DNA of 64,000 bases from Enterovibrio gelatinilyticus (GCF_028683095.1 NZ_JAJUBC010000001.1:1-64000); one strand, 5' to 3'. Positions 1-8,720 are shown, counted from the stretch's first letter. Translations and numbers: made by a program. Notes: generated from the letters alone by a model not told the origin.

Positions 1-28
1 ATATGATGTTCTTGAGTTTGTTCTCTAC

Positions 29-2854
29 ATGTCCCAAAAAAAGTATGGCTTTGAGTTTCCAGACTTACCCCATCTTGTTGCTCTGTCTCAAGATAAGCCA
101 GTTATTACGCCATCAGGCTTTATAGCAGCCAGTCATGGGAAATTTCTCTATGAGTTGATGCGGGAGGAATCGGTTCGGCCAACAAACCTTCAAAGCGTTC
201 ACTATATAGCAGGGCGTCTTTTTGTTTCATTGATGCTCTATGACGGTATCATTAAGAAAAAAACGCTTGAAGCGATGCTGGCAAGTTCACGCAAGGGTTG
301 GCGAGAGATTGATGGTGAACTGTACTTTGTTGACGATACTGTCCAAGTCTTTCCATGCAAAGTTACTCGCCTATGGTTAAATCAGTATTGGTTGCATCAA
401 CTCTCCTCACATAAATCAATATCGTTTGACCGGTCAATCGCCGATTTTTACGCCCATCACAACTTGCGGATTGGGAAATCAGCTTTTACTAAACTCAGAC
501 AAATTGCACGAGTGGCACTAGTTCTGAACTTGAACCCTGCTGCCCAAAGTATGGCGTTTGGAACGCTCAAATACACGCCGTTACCTGAACATGTCCTTCA
601 AAGACTGATTGTGAGCTTACCTTGCAGCGCAATTAATACAGTCAAACCCTCATCATCGATGACTCATCGAAATTGGCGTAAATGGCAGAACCAGATAAAA
701 ATGGGCTACCAGGATTATGAGGTTTCTTTGGAAAGCCAACTAGGCCAGTTGAAAAATACGGTTTTATATCCGCTGTCGATGGTTTTACAAGAAAGTTGCA
801 AGCCTGTAGCAAACGACATTCAGAACTGGCTTGATGAAAACAGTAATCTTACGAAAATGCCATGGCTTTGGTTAATTATCAGTTGGTCATGGAAGCTGAT
901 AATTTATGGAAATGTAAAAAAGAATTTGAGGGTGGATACTGTAAGGAAATACGTCAATGCTATCGCGACGCCCTTTTTGACGGAGTTTTCTAACACTGAT
1001 CCTCAAAAGATGGATGATGATATCTGGTGTGAAAAACTAAACAATGTCATAGAGCAAATATCAAATGGTCAAAGCAAACAATATGTTCACTACTTTGCTA
1101 GATACTTGTCAGCAAGCGGTCATTTCTCAACAGCAGTATTTGAAAACCTTGATGCAACGTCAGTCAATGGCAGAGTAGACGCGAATTTGGTCGTGCCTAA
1201 AGATGTGTCTTATCTCTTGGATTATCTTAGGACGCTCCATGGGGAAATTTATGATATCGCTCGGTTGATCCTTTGCATGGGGTTCTATAGTGGCCTAAGG
1301 CGCGGTGAAGCAGGGGGGCTCAAAACCAAAGACATCGATCGTTGGATGAGTGACGTTGTTTTGTTTGTGAGGAGAAATCATAAACGAAATCTGAAATCGT
1401 CATCCAGTCGACGCAATCTCTATATTCATCACTTGTGGCCTTCGCAAGAAATTGAACTTTTGTTACTCAGGTTACATAAGCGTGGAGGTCGTAAAGAAGA
1501 TTTACTGTTTCCTGACCAAGATGTCTTAGCGGATGCATTTGACTTGATTACCATGTTACTTAAGAAAGTTACGGGTGATCATTCCCTTCGTTTCCATCAC
1601 CTGCGCCATGGGTTCGCCAATCTGATTTGGCTTTGCTTAAATCGGCATTCCATTAAACAGATCCCAGATTGGCTTGAAAACAGTTATCAGGAGTATTCCA
1701 CGATTGCTGCAGCAGAACGTATTCAAAAAATGCTGGGGGTTTCCGCATATGGCAGAAAACGTTTGATGGTGCTCAGCGAGCTATTAGGGCACCAGCACCA
1801 TGCAACAACCGTTGGCAGTTACATACATATCCAATCATTGTTGATGCCGATGCTACAGCATCACATACCCAGTGTTCGAGCCTACAAAGCAATACTTGGC
1901 CAAGCGTGCTCTAGTGAGCTTCATCATGATGAGGAGTGTTGGGAAGAGGCACTCAGGTGTCCTGAACCCAGTGTCGTTCGAGTTGGCGTTGTACCGTTTT
2001 CACAGATTGAAAGGGCCGAGATTGAAAGTCCTTTAACGATGACTTCCGTTCTTCAAATCTTGCATCGACTTTCTCAGCAAGAAACATGCGCAAAAATTGC
2101 AAATGACCTTAGTCTATCTTCGAGAGCAGTGACTGGTTTACGAACACTCGTGAGGAGTTTGGAGAACACACGGGTAGGAAATTCCAAGTCCAAGATTCAG
2201 ATTATCGCGATGAAACAGAGGGACAGTAAAAAGGCTAACTTGATAGTTAGATTAGCCGACGCCTTTGATCGCAAGATAGACCCCAAAATTTCATTTTGTT
2301 ACGTAGAAAGCGCAGCTTTACTTGCTCACTGTACTACACCAAGTAAAGACTGGCAGATACGAACGGACGATATCAACAGTATCCAATCATTTCTCAAATT
2401 GCTGGTGTGGTTAGGTATCAACAAAGACCATTTTAAAGTTAAGTGGTTCTTGCCTCGCTTAGAACGGCTCCACGGACAAGAACGGGCTGAGCTGTTGCTA
2501 GCTTTACGCAATGAAGTATATGAAACGCTTAATGAGGTTAAACCTGAAAACATCGAAATTCGAGCATTAGAACAACAAAGGCACGATATCGAAGTACTTA
2601 ATCAGGGTAAGGTAACAGATGAAGGTAGGTTCCTCAGTGATAAAAAAATAGGGATATTTGCACTGTCTGTGGTTCGCATGAAAACATACAGAGGCGGTGG
2701 ATATCATTGGTTCGATAATCCTCGACGATCAGAAGTTATTCCGGCTTTTGTGCAACTTATCCATCTTTGGAGCGAGGCAAGGTTCGCCTATTATGATTCC
2801 AGCGATCCAGGTAACACCCATCTATTCAAAGCCTTTGAAGAGGCAAAAGGCTGA
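29..2854 (+). CDS. Large tyrosine recombinase (941 aa, start uncertain)
   Basis: Site-specific DNA recombinase of the tyrosine (phage integrase) family. Visible catalytic elements are the first arginine in GLRRGEAG (about residue 424), the HHLRHGF box (about 523-529) and LGH followed by GSYIH with the probable nucleophile tyrosine (about 598). At 941 residues it is more than twice the usual integrase length, with about 390 residues before the catalytic part and about 340 after it, which I cannot assign. The frame stays open to the left edge and the ATG at 29 has no Shine-Dalgarno, so the gene may begin upstream of the window. Large recombinases like this often sit last in multi-recombinase operons of mobile islands, for example Tn554-like trios or Gamma-Mobile-Trio islands. 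Membership of either is inference. Confidence 0.85.
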   Translation: MSQKKYGFEFPDLPHLVALSQDKPVITPSGFIAASHGKFLYELMREESVRPTNLQSVHYIAGRLFVSLMLYDGIIKKKTLEAMLASSRKGWREIDGELYFVDDTVQVFPCKVTRLWLNQYWLHQLSSHKSISFDRSIADFYAHHNLRIGKSAFTKLRQIARVALVLNLNPAAQSMAFGTLKYTPLPEHVLQRLIVSLPCSAINTVKPSSSMTHRNWRKWQNQIKMGYQDYEVSLESQLGQLKNTVLYPLSMVLQESCKPVANDIQNWLDENSNLTKMPWLWLIISWSWKLIIYGNVKKNLRVDTVRKYVNAIATPFLTEFSNTDPQKMDDDIWCEKLNNVIEQISNGQSKQYVHYFARYLSASGHFSTAVFENLDATSVNGRVDANLVVPKDVSYLLDYLRTLHGEIYDIARLILCMGFYSGLRRGEAGGLKTKDIDRWMSDVVLFVRRNHKRNLKSSSSRRNLYIHHLWPSQEIELLLLRLHKRGGRKEDLLFPDQDVLADAFDLITMLLKKVTGDHSLRFHHLRHGFANLIWLCLNRHSIKQIPDWLENSYQEYSTIAAAERIQKMLGVSAYGRKRLMVLSELLGHQHHATTVGSYIHIQSLLMPMLQHHIPSVRAYKAILGQACSSELHHDEECWEEALRCPEPSVVRVGVVPFSQIERAEIESPLTMTSVLQILHRLSQQETCAKIANDLSLSSRAVTGLRTLVRSLENTRVGNSKSKIQIIAMKQRDSKKANLIVRLADAFDRKIDPKISFCYVESAALLAHCTTPSKDWQIRTDDINSIQSFLKLLVWLGINKDHFKVKWFLPRLERLHGQERAELLLALRNEVYETLNEVKPENIEIRALEQQRHDIEVLNQGKVTDEGRFLSDKKIGIFALSVVRMKTYRGGGYHWFDNPRRSEVIPAFVQLIHLWSEARFAYYDSSDPGNTHLFKAFEEAKG

Positions 2855-3324
2855 GAAGCGAGAAGCTCTCTGTTACGCAAAGAAATATTGGTTACGGCAG
2901 TGCGCGAGTGAAAAAGGATTTAACACTACACAGTTAAGATGCGGCGAAAAGGGCGCTAATCTGTAACAACCAATGCCCTATCAATGCCTTTTCGGGATAT
3001 CTCGAAGCCTGCTATCAGGCGTTGGACTCAGCCCAGTCAGTGCGAGATAGTGTGTTTAAGAGCCCTTTGATCTTTTCTCTCCATCAACGCACTTCATTGG
3101 GCTCTGATTTTAATAATGCCGCCAGCCTTCTGAATACCGACGGAGACTGGAAATCTCTCGTTATGAGCTGTCTTGTTAACGGGGAAGTGGACAGTCTGAC
3201 ACTGTGATCACCAGTTTCAGCTTTCCCCAATGTCATGATTTCAGCCATTTCCGTGCTGGCTGGCTCGCCTGCCGCCAAAGAAGCTCAGATATAGTTGATA
3301 ACACCTTTTAGATAAACCTCTGGG
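2855..3324. other. Gene-free stretch after the recombinase
   Basis: About 470 bases without a convincing gene. Short open frames exist on both strands but none has a good ribosome binding site or a recognisable product. The stretch contains the hairpin at 3059-3105 that recurs near 37.1 kb. It may be the end of the element that encodes the large recombinase. Confidence 0.5.
3059..3105. repeat. Hairpin repeat, copy 1 (AGAGCCC arms)
   Basis: Perfect 7-bp inverted arms AGAGCCC (3059-3065) and GGGCTCT (3099-3105) enclose a 33-base interior containing TCAACGC. A second copy with the same arms and interior motif lies at 37086-37133, at the far edge of the other accessory region. Confidence 0.6.
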
Positions 3325-4008
3325 TTAATCACTGCCTGGAGTCTTGATGGTTTTTGCAAGTGCGAGCTGAGATATTTTGGTTCCATTCCATGTCATGTCG
3401 ATTTTCGTTGTCGGCTTGATAGAGGTAATGCGTTTGGGGCTAAACAGCACCCAATTGGTGGCGCCGGACAATCGGACTGAGGGGTATTGAATGCCATCAT
3501 AGCCATCTGCGATCAATTGGTTTGCAAAAGCTTGCGACTGCACATAGCTCGTGGGATTGAGCACGGGATGATCTGCTGGGTATTCCGAGAAATCATACAG
3601 ATTTGGCGCGTCAAAGCAGACCTCTAGAGTTTGCAGGGTAAATTTGTCGTAGTGCAGACTTTCAACGTTACGGTAGTAACGGTCATGGTGATAGAAGACT
3701 TCTGCTTGTGCGGTGGTTTCATTGTCAGCGATATAAAATGCGCCTCTGCTGCCATCCGCAAATCTACTGCCATCCTTATTGATGTGCGTAAACGGTGCCA
3801 CAGCATAGCTCTTATGCGGACAATCATAAGGGATCTCGCTAGGATGGATCAGAGAAACGTCGCCGGCCTCATTTTGCAACCTTGGGTTGGTCAATGCCTG
3901 TAGGGCGTAGAGCGCCTCAAACTCCTCTTTTGAGGCGACATCTTCAAACAAAGCAATCTTTGGGTATTTAGTGTTGATTAAACGGTAACCTTTTAGCGTT
4001 TTTCCCAT
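3325..4008 (-). CDS. RES-domain toxin of an Xre-RES toxin-antitoxin system
   Basis: Probable toxin of a type II system. Characterised RES proteins deplete or modify cellular NAD+. The 227-residue protein has the family's arginine/glutamate region in SRFADGSRGAFYIADNETT, followed by QAEVFYH, and a late GATNWVLFSP segment typical of the RES C-terminal half. It follows the antitoxin gene with a 6-base gap on the same strand, the usual antitoxin-first order. Family assignment rests on these motifs and on the Xre/MbcA-type neighbour. Toxicity and NAD+ activity are inferred from the family. No frameshift or missing segment is visible. Confidence 0.85.
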   Translation of the reverse strand: MGKTLKGYRLINTKYPKIALFEDVASKEEFEALYALQALTNPRLQNEAGDVSLIHPSEIPYDCPHKSYAVAPFTHINKDGSRFADGSRGAFYIADNETTAQAEVFYHHDRYYRNVESLHYDKFTLQTLEVCFDAPNLYDFSEYPADHPVLNPTSYVQSQAFANQLIADGYDGIQYPSVRLSGATNWVLFSPKRITSIKPTTKIDMTWNGTKISQLALAKTIKTPGSD

Positions 4009-4014
4009 TGATGC

Positions 4015-4422
4015 TTAACTCCACTGACCACTTCTTAATTCGTCAATGCGAGATGCAACTTCGTATAAATCGGCCACACGGCCTTGCTTGATGACGTCGA
4101 TTGGCGCTCGCCCTTCAAAATATGCGTTGTTATTGATCATATTCATAAATCCTTGAACGTTTTCTTGATTGTCAAAAACAATGCGCAAAGCACTATGGAT
4201 ATTTAGCAAGTAACTCACTCGCTCCAGTTGATCTTTTGTCAAGTTGGCTTTCTCTGGATCGGCTTTGTACTTGTGGTAGGTTGACTTGGCTAATCCCATG
4301 ATCTTCATTGCATCAGCTGCCTCGATGCCCCAACCTTTCAATATGTTGTTCGCAGCTTTAAAGCCTGCGACAGACATTTGCTTGGTTGTGATTGGGCTTT
4401 TTTTTCCACTGATCTCACTCAT
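4015..4422 (-). CDS. Xre/MbcA/ParS-type antitoxin of the RES toxin
   Basis: Antitoxin and probable autorepressor. The N-terminal half carries a helix-turn-helix (region IMGLAKSTYHKYKAD). The C-terminal half has the toxin-binding DUF2384-like segment ending APIDVIKQGRVADLYEVA. I chose the ATG at 4422 (135 residues) over an upstream start at 4455 because GGAG lies 8 bases before it. It is directly upstream of the RES gene on the same strand and almost certainly co-transcribed with it. An inverted repeat upstream (4546-4590) is a candidate operator. Confidence 0.85.
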   Translation of the reverse strand: MSEISGKKSPITTKQMSVAGFKAANNILKGWGIEAADAMKIMGLAKSTYHKYKADPEKANLTKDQLERVSYLLNIHSALRIVFDNQENVQGFMNMINNNAYFEGRAPIDVIKQGRVADLYEVASRIDELRSGQWS

Positions 4423-4545
4423 TCTTAAATCTCCGTGCCCACTTTCTATCAGCACTCTTGGTGGTGCAGGAAAGTAGGAGTTGCGTCATCCATAACAGAC
4501 TCATAAAACACACTGCAAAATGATAAATAGATTATCTGAAAATGG

Positions 4546-4590
4546 AGTCTCTTTATGTACTCTTTATGAATACAAGTCTACAAAGAGACT
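4546..4590. promoter_or_regulatory. Inverted repeat upstream of the Xre-RES operon
   Basis: Perfect 9-bp arms AGTCTCTTT (4546-4554) and AAAGAGACT (4582-4590) lie about 125 bases upstream of the antitoxin start. CTTTATG also occurs twice inside. Position suits a regulatory palindrome or operator, but binding is inference and the distance from the start is large. Confidence 0.35.
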
Positions 4591-4744
4591 TGGAGTTGTC
4601 AAATTATTCAGCTCACTGAGCGCACCCTATTCACGTTTGAAGATTGAATGTCGTGCTTGCTGCCGTTTCCGCTCTCGCTGCCCTGACTCTCTGAAAGCTC
4701 GGAATATGGGGCGGGTTAGGGGACACAAAAGCAAGTTGTCCTGG

Positions 4745-5236
4745 CTAATTGAAAAGTGGACAAAGTCCTTTTTCATACATGCCGCCCCAGTCATAGAAAA
4801 ATGGGGAAAATCCACTACTGCCTGTCAGGTGTGAAAGGCCAATGCAGGCGATCACCACTGCACCGACAATGGCGTATTCAATCGGGTCACCGGTGCGAAA
4901 CCTTCCGCCGAATAAATGAAAGCGTCGGTCGCTGTAGGGTGAGAACGGCACGCCAGATACGGTCATGGCAACGGTGACAATGTGACTGACGCCACCCCAG
5001 GCAAAAGCGGCTAACAGGCCGTGCCAATCCCAAACGAACGTCGCAGCGAGAGCGAATATTAGCCAATGGGTGAATATATGGGTTGGCCCACGGTGCTTGC
5101 TACGTTTTCCGGTGAGTTTTACGACCCACTCCATCCAATCGGGTGCGGTTGCGCCGGCAACACAAGCGGCGACGTGTGGTGGCGATATAACTGCGCACAT
5201 TGCACCGGCGATCAAGGTATGGCTAAACCAGCGCAT
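4745..5236 (-). CDS. YdjM-like metal-dependent hydrolase family membrane protein
   Basis: Inner-membrane protein related to E. coli YdjM (DUF457 metal-dependent hydrolase superfamily). Early sequence FSHTLIAGAMCAVI, then a conserved HRGPTHIFTH block with clustered histidines and several hydrophobic segments. A VPFSPYSDRRFHLFG stretch and a GDPIEYAIVG membrane segment follow. I prefer the ATG at 5236 (163 residues) to one at 5269 because it overlaps the preceding phage gene's stop codon as TAATG, a coupled arrangement. Genes of this type are common in temperate phages. The last ~10 residues may be foreign sequence fused at an island junction. Confidence 0.7.
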   Translation of the reverse strand: MRWFSHTLIAGAMCAVISPPHVAACVAGATAPDWMEWVVKLTGKRSKHRGPTHIFTHWLIFALAATFVWDWHGLLAAFAWGGVSHIVTVAMTVSGVPFSPYSDRRFHLFGGRFRTGDPIEYAIVGAVVIACIGLSHLTGSSGFSPFFYDWGGMYEKGLCPLFN

Positions 5237-5430
5237 TAGCCGTTGCTCTCGCCTGCGGCGGGTAACCATGCGAGGCGTTTGAGGTAGTTGTTTATCTCGG
5301 GTGCTTTGGCGTTGTCACACATGGCGGAAAGCGTAAGGCGGCGCTCTGTCACTTTGGCTTCAAATTTTAGGGTGTCGCATTGCGAGCTGGCCACGGTTTC
5401 AAGGTAGGCCACTTTTTCGGTGATTGATCT
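5236..5430 (-). pseudogene. Truncated phage gene upstream of the YdjM-like gene
   Basis: An open frame of 64 codons ends at 5236 and overlaps the YdjM-like start by one base. It has no start codon at its 5' end and is cut by an in-frame stop at 5431-5433. Readable residues include EKVAYLETVAS, KVTERRLTLSAMCDNAK and NYLKRLAWLPAAGESNG. The coupled overlap and coding-like composition indicate the 3' end of a former phage gene, the rest lost by deletion or insertion near 5430. I do not recognise the family. Confidence 0.5.
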
Positions 5431-5455
5431 CTAGCTCACCTGCGTCTTAGTAGTA

Positions 5456-6127
5456 TCAACTAGAGTTTTTCAAGTTACGAAGGGTACATTTATTGGAATA
5501 TAGCCCTGCAAGATCTATGAGCGTATCTGCTTTCTCTACATCTAACACTGCTTCCATTGGTGTCATCCCCAAATCGTCATCGTAGGTCATAAACCAGGTA
5601 GCGACTCCCCAGTCACTCAACGGATGAAGGAGTTTCGCGATGGTAGGGATGATTGGAAGCACACGGTGGTTTTCGGGATCAAATTGAAACGCAGGAATAC
5701 ACATGCTCTCTTTATTGCCGAAGTTAAAAACTAGCAGGGTTTGAAGGTGTGCTTGTTCGGTAATCGATGTTTTAGCCTCTTGGGCATTGTGGCACGGCAC
5801 ATTTAGTATCTGGAGGGCATCTATGGGAGAGAGGGTTGGATGGCCTCGCATATTGGATTCGATGGTTTGCAGACGCGAAAGCAACGCTTCTTGGATATTT
5901 ATGCCAGCATCTTCATAAAGATCAGTGGGGGGAGCGATCGGGTAGCTCTCTTCTTCATATACTTCAACGTTAGTAATCAACGCTTCTAGTTCTTCTCCCT
6001 CGGGCGTGTTCGGGTTGGCATCCCAAAGCTGCTCAATTCGCGATAACGCGGCTTGGTGATCATCTTTTGTTTTGATGGGTTTCACGGCATGTCTTACCTG
6101 CGTTGTATGTTGTAACTTTCGAACCAA
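5456..6127 (-). CDS. Antitoxin-like protein with HigA-like N-terminus and ParS/DUF2384-like C-terminus
   Basis: Residues about 17-65 match the pattern at the start of HigA antitoxins (IKTKDDHQAALSRIEQLWD, then TPEGEELEAL and EEESYPI). Instead of a HigA helix-turn-helix, the C-terminal half reads like the toxin-binding part of MbcA/ParS antitoxins (PAFQFDPENHRVLP, then LSDWGVATWFMTYDDDLGMT and PMEAVLDVEKADTLIDLAG). No adjacent RES or HigB toxin is visible, so it may be an orphan or anti-toxin. The start codon is uncertain: a TTG at 6127 opens the frame, and a GTG 14 codons later, preceded by AGGT, is an alternative. Confidence 0.6.
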   Translation of the reverse strand: MVRKLQHTTQVRHAVKPIKTKDDHQAALSRIEQLWDANPNTPEGEELEALITNVEVYEEESYPIAPPTDLYEDAGINIQEALLSRLQTIESNMRGHPTLSPIDALQILNVPCHNAQEAKTSITEQAHLQTLLVFNFGNKESMCIPAFQFDPENHRVLPIIPTIAKLLHPLSDWGVATWFMTYDDDLGMTPMEAVLDVEKADTLIDLAGLYSNKCTLRNLKNSS

Positions 6128-6230
6128 GCACGATCATTGTGGTTGAATTCAACGTGTGTCTTCAGTGTAAACCATTTGCAAATGACGATTGATGCCTCAC
6201 GCCTGATTTAATACCGCGATTTCATCAGAG

Positions 6231-6341
6231 TTAGCCATTTTTGTTTATGATTTTCTTTTTGAATACTCTGAAAATCGCAAATCCCGCTAACATAACAAGC
6301 TGAATACAAAAGAATATTGCAACCCACTGTCCATCAGTCAT
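6231..6341 (-). CDS. Small hypothetical membrane protein
   Basis: A 36-residue peptide from the ATG at 6341, with one clear transmembrane segment (VAIFFCIQLVMLAGFAIF) and a lysine-rich tail (KKKIINKNG), so probably inner membrane with the tail in the cytoplasm. AGG lies just before the ATG. A longer version from TTG at 6413 would add 24 residues. Nothing identifies a function. It lies in the island between the antitoxin-like gene and the integrase operon. Confidence 0.35.
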   Translation of the reverse strand: MTDGQWVAIFFCIQLVMLAGFAIFRVFKKKIINKNG

Positions 6342-6471
6342 AAAGCCTACTCTTGGTTCGTTAGGATTAGCCCCATAGATTAACAATAACCGATTTGATA
6401 AAGATTGTGCCAATACTCACTGCTTTGGTACTAAGGCTATTTTGAGCATGGAATAACCACTGGCACATTCT

Positions 6472-6771
6472 CTAGTTCGAATTGGGCAACGATGAGCCTG
6501 ACTCAAACCACTCCAATATCATATCAACAGTGGGGTAGTTCGAAGTTTTGCATTTTTGAAGGAGTGCTACTACTTTTTGAGCAATATCCTCTGCGGTATG
6601 TTTGTCACCTCCGAATGCTTTAGTTGACCCGTCCATTAAGCGCGCTTGAACCATATCAAGGATCTCTTGGTAATAGCCCGAAATGTCTTCTTGCGAAGCA
6701 TTTCGAAAGTGCTCTGAGGATAAGATATCTAAGCAAAGACTTGTCGCGTGTACGCTCGTGGGACTAATCAT
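6472..6771 (-). CDS. Hypothetical 99-aa protein coupled to the integrase
   Basis: Unrecognised soluble, mostly helical protein. Its ATG overlaps the integrase stop codon as ATGA, so it is translationally coupled to the integrase and belongs to the same operon. Acidic and amphipathic stretches such as DISGYYQEILDMVQARL and AEDIAQKVVALLQKCK suggest a helical bundle. Position suggests a role tied to island maintenance or a cargo gene, but that is inference. Confidence 0.6.
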   Translation of the reverse strand: MISPTSVHATSLCLDILSSEHFRNASQEDISGYYQEILDMVQARLMDGSTKAFGGDKHTAEDIAQKVVALLQKCKTSNYPTVDMILEWFESGSSLPNSN

Positions 6772-7976
6772 AGGGTGTCTCCTTGAATGTGTTTAGACAA
6801 AAGCGCTTCAAAAGCACTACCGTCTTGTCGAGTGAGGTTTGGAACAAATCGGCTATAGACTTCAAATAGCATTTTTGTATTGGCGTGGCCCATTTGTCGG
6901 GCGATCCACTCTGGTGCTTCACCTGCTGCCAACCAAAGTGTTGCTGCGGTATGGCGTGTTTCATAGGGTCTTCGATAATCGAAGCCCATCTGATTTAGTG
7001 CAGGTTTCCAAATACGGTCACGCAGGTTTCGGTGGTCAAGTGGAGTACCTGACTTCGTGCAGAAAACGTATTCGCTCTTATCTGTGTTAATTCGCTTTTG
7101 CTCTAAGAAAGCTTGGCGTACGACCTGCGACATTTGAATTTCGCGAACAGAGCCGTCGGTTTTGGCGGTTTCGGGACGTCCGTTGACAAGAGTCTCCCGA
7201 ATTCGAATGTAGCCGCTGTCAAAATTCACGTATCGCCACTTTAGTCCGTCAATTTCAGCAGTCCGCATACCGGTGAAAAATCGTACTGTGTAGTAGGGGA
7301 GAAAGTCTTTTCTGATGTGCTTTAGAAAGTGAGTCACTTCCTGCAATGAGAATGGGTTGACGTCCCGTTTGTTTAACCGTAACGCTTTGATGTTTTCAAA
7401 CGGGGTTCGGAACTCATATCGATCAGCGGCTTCTGAAAGAATCATGCGCAGAGGTGTCATGATGTGGTTTATGTAATCATTTGAAAGTGATCTATCACGT
7501 TGAGATAGAAGAGCCCGAAATTTAAGAATGTCCGCTCGGGTTACGTTGGCAATAAGGTGTTCGCCAAATGTGGGTAGCAGATAGCGATTTAAGATGATTG
7601 TGATTGTTTCATAGTAGCTTTGCTTCCAACGCGGTTTGTTTTCCTCAAACCATTCATCGGCAAAAGCCCTAAAAGTGACATTGTCACACGCGGTGAGCTG
7701 ACTATGTGTGGCGATATAGTGATGTGATATTTCTTGCTTTCGTTTTGCAGCTGCATTGTCTAAGCGATAAAACTTATTAGCTCGTTTTGAATCAGGAAAG
7801 TAATCTCGATAGACAAAGCAACCAAGGCGCATGTCGGCATCGATACTTGCCAACAGTTTGGTTAGCTTTCGACGATTGGTTTCCGTGTCATGCAATACTG
7901 TTTGTTCGCGGCATCTTTCTCCGTGAACACGAAAGTCTAATCTAAGCTTTCCAGAGCGTACGGTTATACTAGCCAT
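6768..7976 (-). CDS. Phage/island tyrosine integrase
   Basis: Integrase of about 402 residues. An N-terminal Arm-type DNA-binding region (ASITVRSGKLRLDFRVHGE) is followed by a SAM-like core-binding domain (FRAFADEWFEENKPRWKQSY onward) and the catalytic domain. Catalytic arginine in TGMRTAEIDGL, box II YETRHTAATLWLA, then ARQMGHANTKMLFEVYSRF with the nucleophile tyrosine. I chose the ATG at 7976 because the family N-terminus begins there and it overlaps the excisionase stop by 8 bases. Longer upstream starts would only read through the xis gene. It faces away from the tRNA-Val array, whose 3' end is the likely attachment site. Confidence 0.9.
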   Translation of the reverse strand: MASITVRSGKLRLDFRVHGERCREQTVLHDTETNRRKLTKLLASIDADMRLGCFVYRDYFPDSKRANKFYRLDNAAAKRKQEISHHYIATHSQLTACDNVTFRAFADEWFEENKPRWKQSYYETITIILNRYLLPTFGEHLIANVTRADILKFRALLSQRDRSLSNDYINHIMTPLRMILSEAADRYEFRTPFENIKALRLNKRDVNPFSLQEVTHFLKHIRKDFLPYYTVRFFTGMRTAEIDGLKWRYVNFDSGYIRIRETLVNGRPETAKTDGSVREIQMSQVVRQAFLEQKRINTDKSEYVFCTKSGTPLDHRNLRDRIWKPALNQMGFDYRRPYETRHTAATLWLAAGEAPEWIARQMGHANTKMLFEVYSRFVPNLTRQDGSAFEALLSKHIQGDTL

Positions 7977-8205
7977 TGCAAACTCTACCTCCCGCCATTG
8001 GAATATAGGTTTGGTTGCGATTAGCACTTCGATACATCTCTTCTTCGACAGCCTCCCAGATATAAAGAATTTTCCTACCGTTAAATGGGCGGATATAGTG
8101 GATACCCTCCACAAAAACTGAGTCTCTGAGTGTAGAGTTTATGTAGTTCGGGTTAAACTTGATCCTTAGTGCTAGTTCCCTTGCTGAAAGTAACGTCTGT
8201 GTCAT
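7969..8205 (-). CDS. Excisionase-like (Xis) protein
   Basis: A 78-residue basic protein with a winged-helix-like start (SARELALRIKFNPNYINSTL) and GIHYIRPFNGRKILYIWEA, the layout of small excisionases that read HTH, wing, then a tryptophan-containing helix. It lies immediately upstream of the integrase and overlaps it by 8 bases. GAGG sits 7 bases before the ATG. It probably directs excision and may repress int expression. Assignment rests on size, composition and position. Confidence 0.7.
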   Translation of the reverse strand: MTQTLLSARELALRIKFNPNYINSTLRDSVFVEGIHYIRPFNGRKILYIWEAVEEEMYRSANRNQTYIPMAGGRVCNG

Positions 8206-8233
8206 CTTCGGCCTCTATGCGCTCAAAATTGAT

Positions 8234-8287
8234 ATATTGTGCCTAACAAGAACAATATAGTGGTTAATAAATGTTCCCGCAAGGAAC
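8234..8287. promoter_or_regulatory. Divergent control region with two inverted repeats (xis/int versus repressor)
   Basis: The space between the leftward xis-int operon and the rightward repressor gene holds two palindromes: ATATTGT/ACAATAT arms at 8234-8240 and 8252-8258, and GTTCC/GGAAC arms at 8273-8277 and 8283-8287. Their place between divergent genes suits operators for the 76-residue regulator, but binding is inference. Confidence 0.4.
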
Positions 8288-8323
8288 GAAAGCATTAAAT
8301 TAGGAATATTTTAGAGGGTGTAA

Positions 8324-8554
8324 ATGATCCGGTTTCGCATCAAAGAGTTAATTGCTGAAAAAGAGTTCAGTGAGAGAAGAAAGATCACGTTGCAGGAAGT
8401 TGCTGAAGCGACTGGTGTAAACAGAACGGCTTTGTCGAAGATGATGAACCCAACATACGAATACTCAACGACGACGAAAGCTATTAATGCACTGTGTAAG
8501 TATTTTGCATGTACTGTTGGGGATGTAATTGTTTACGTTCAAGATGATATGTAG
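8324..8554 (+). CDS. Cro/CI-type small helix-turn-helix regulator
   Basis: A 76-residue DNA-binding protein of the short Xre type: ITLQEVAEATGVNRTALSKM is a clear helix-turn-helix, followed by YEYSTTTKAINALCKYFAC and a GDVIVYV tail, as in single-domain YozG-like repressors. GAGGG stands 6 bases before the ATG. Divergent from xis-int, it probably controls excision of the island. Confidence 0.8.
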   Translation: MIRFRIKELIAEKEFSERRKITLQEVAEATGVNRTALSKMMNPTYEYSTTTKAINALCKYFACTVGDVIVYVQDDM

Positions 8555-8720
8555 TGTTTAATTTAAAGTTGGGCCCAGTTTAGGGTAGGGGTCTAATTTT
8601 AATTAGTTATATCTAAATTAGATTTTCACGATGGTCCCAAAGTGGTCCCAAGTAAAATATTGAACAGAAAGTTAGCCGCTAGTGATAATTTGTCGGATTA
8701 GTTAAATTATCTCAAACACA

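Noticed and set aside
2960-3030. Possible integron attC site (TAACAA then GTTGGAC)
   Set aside because: The left part does not fit RYYYAAC and no matching inner boxes were found; no integron integrase is in the window.
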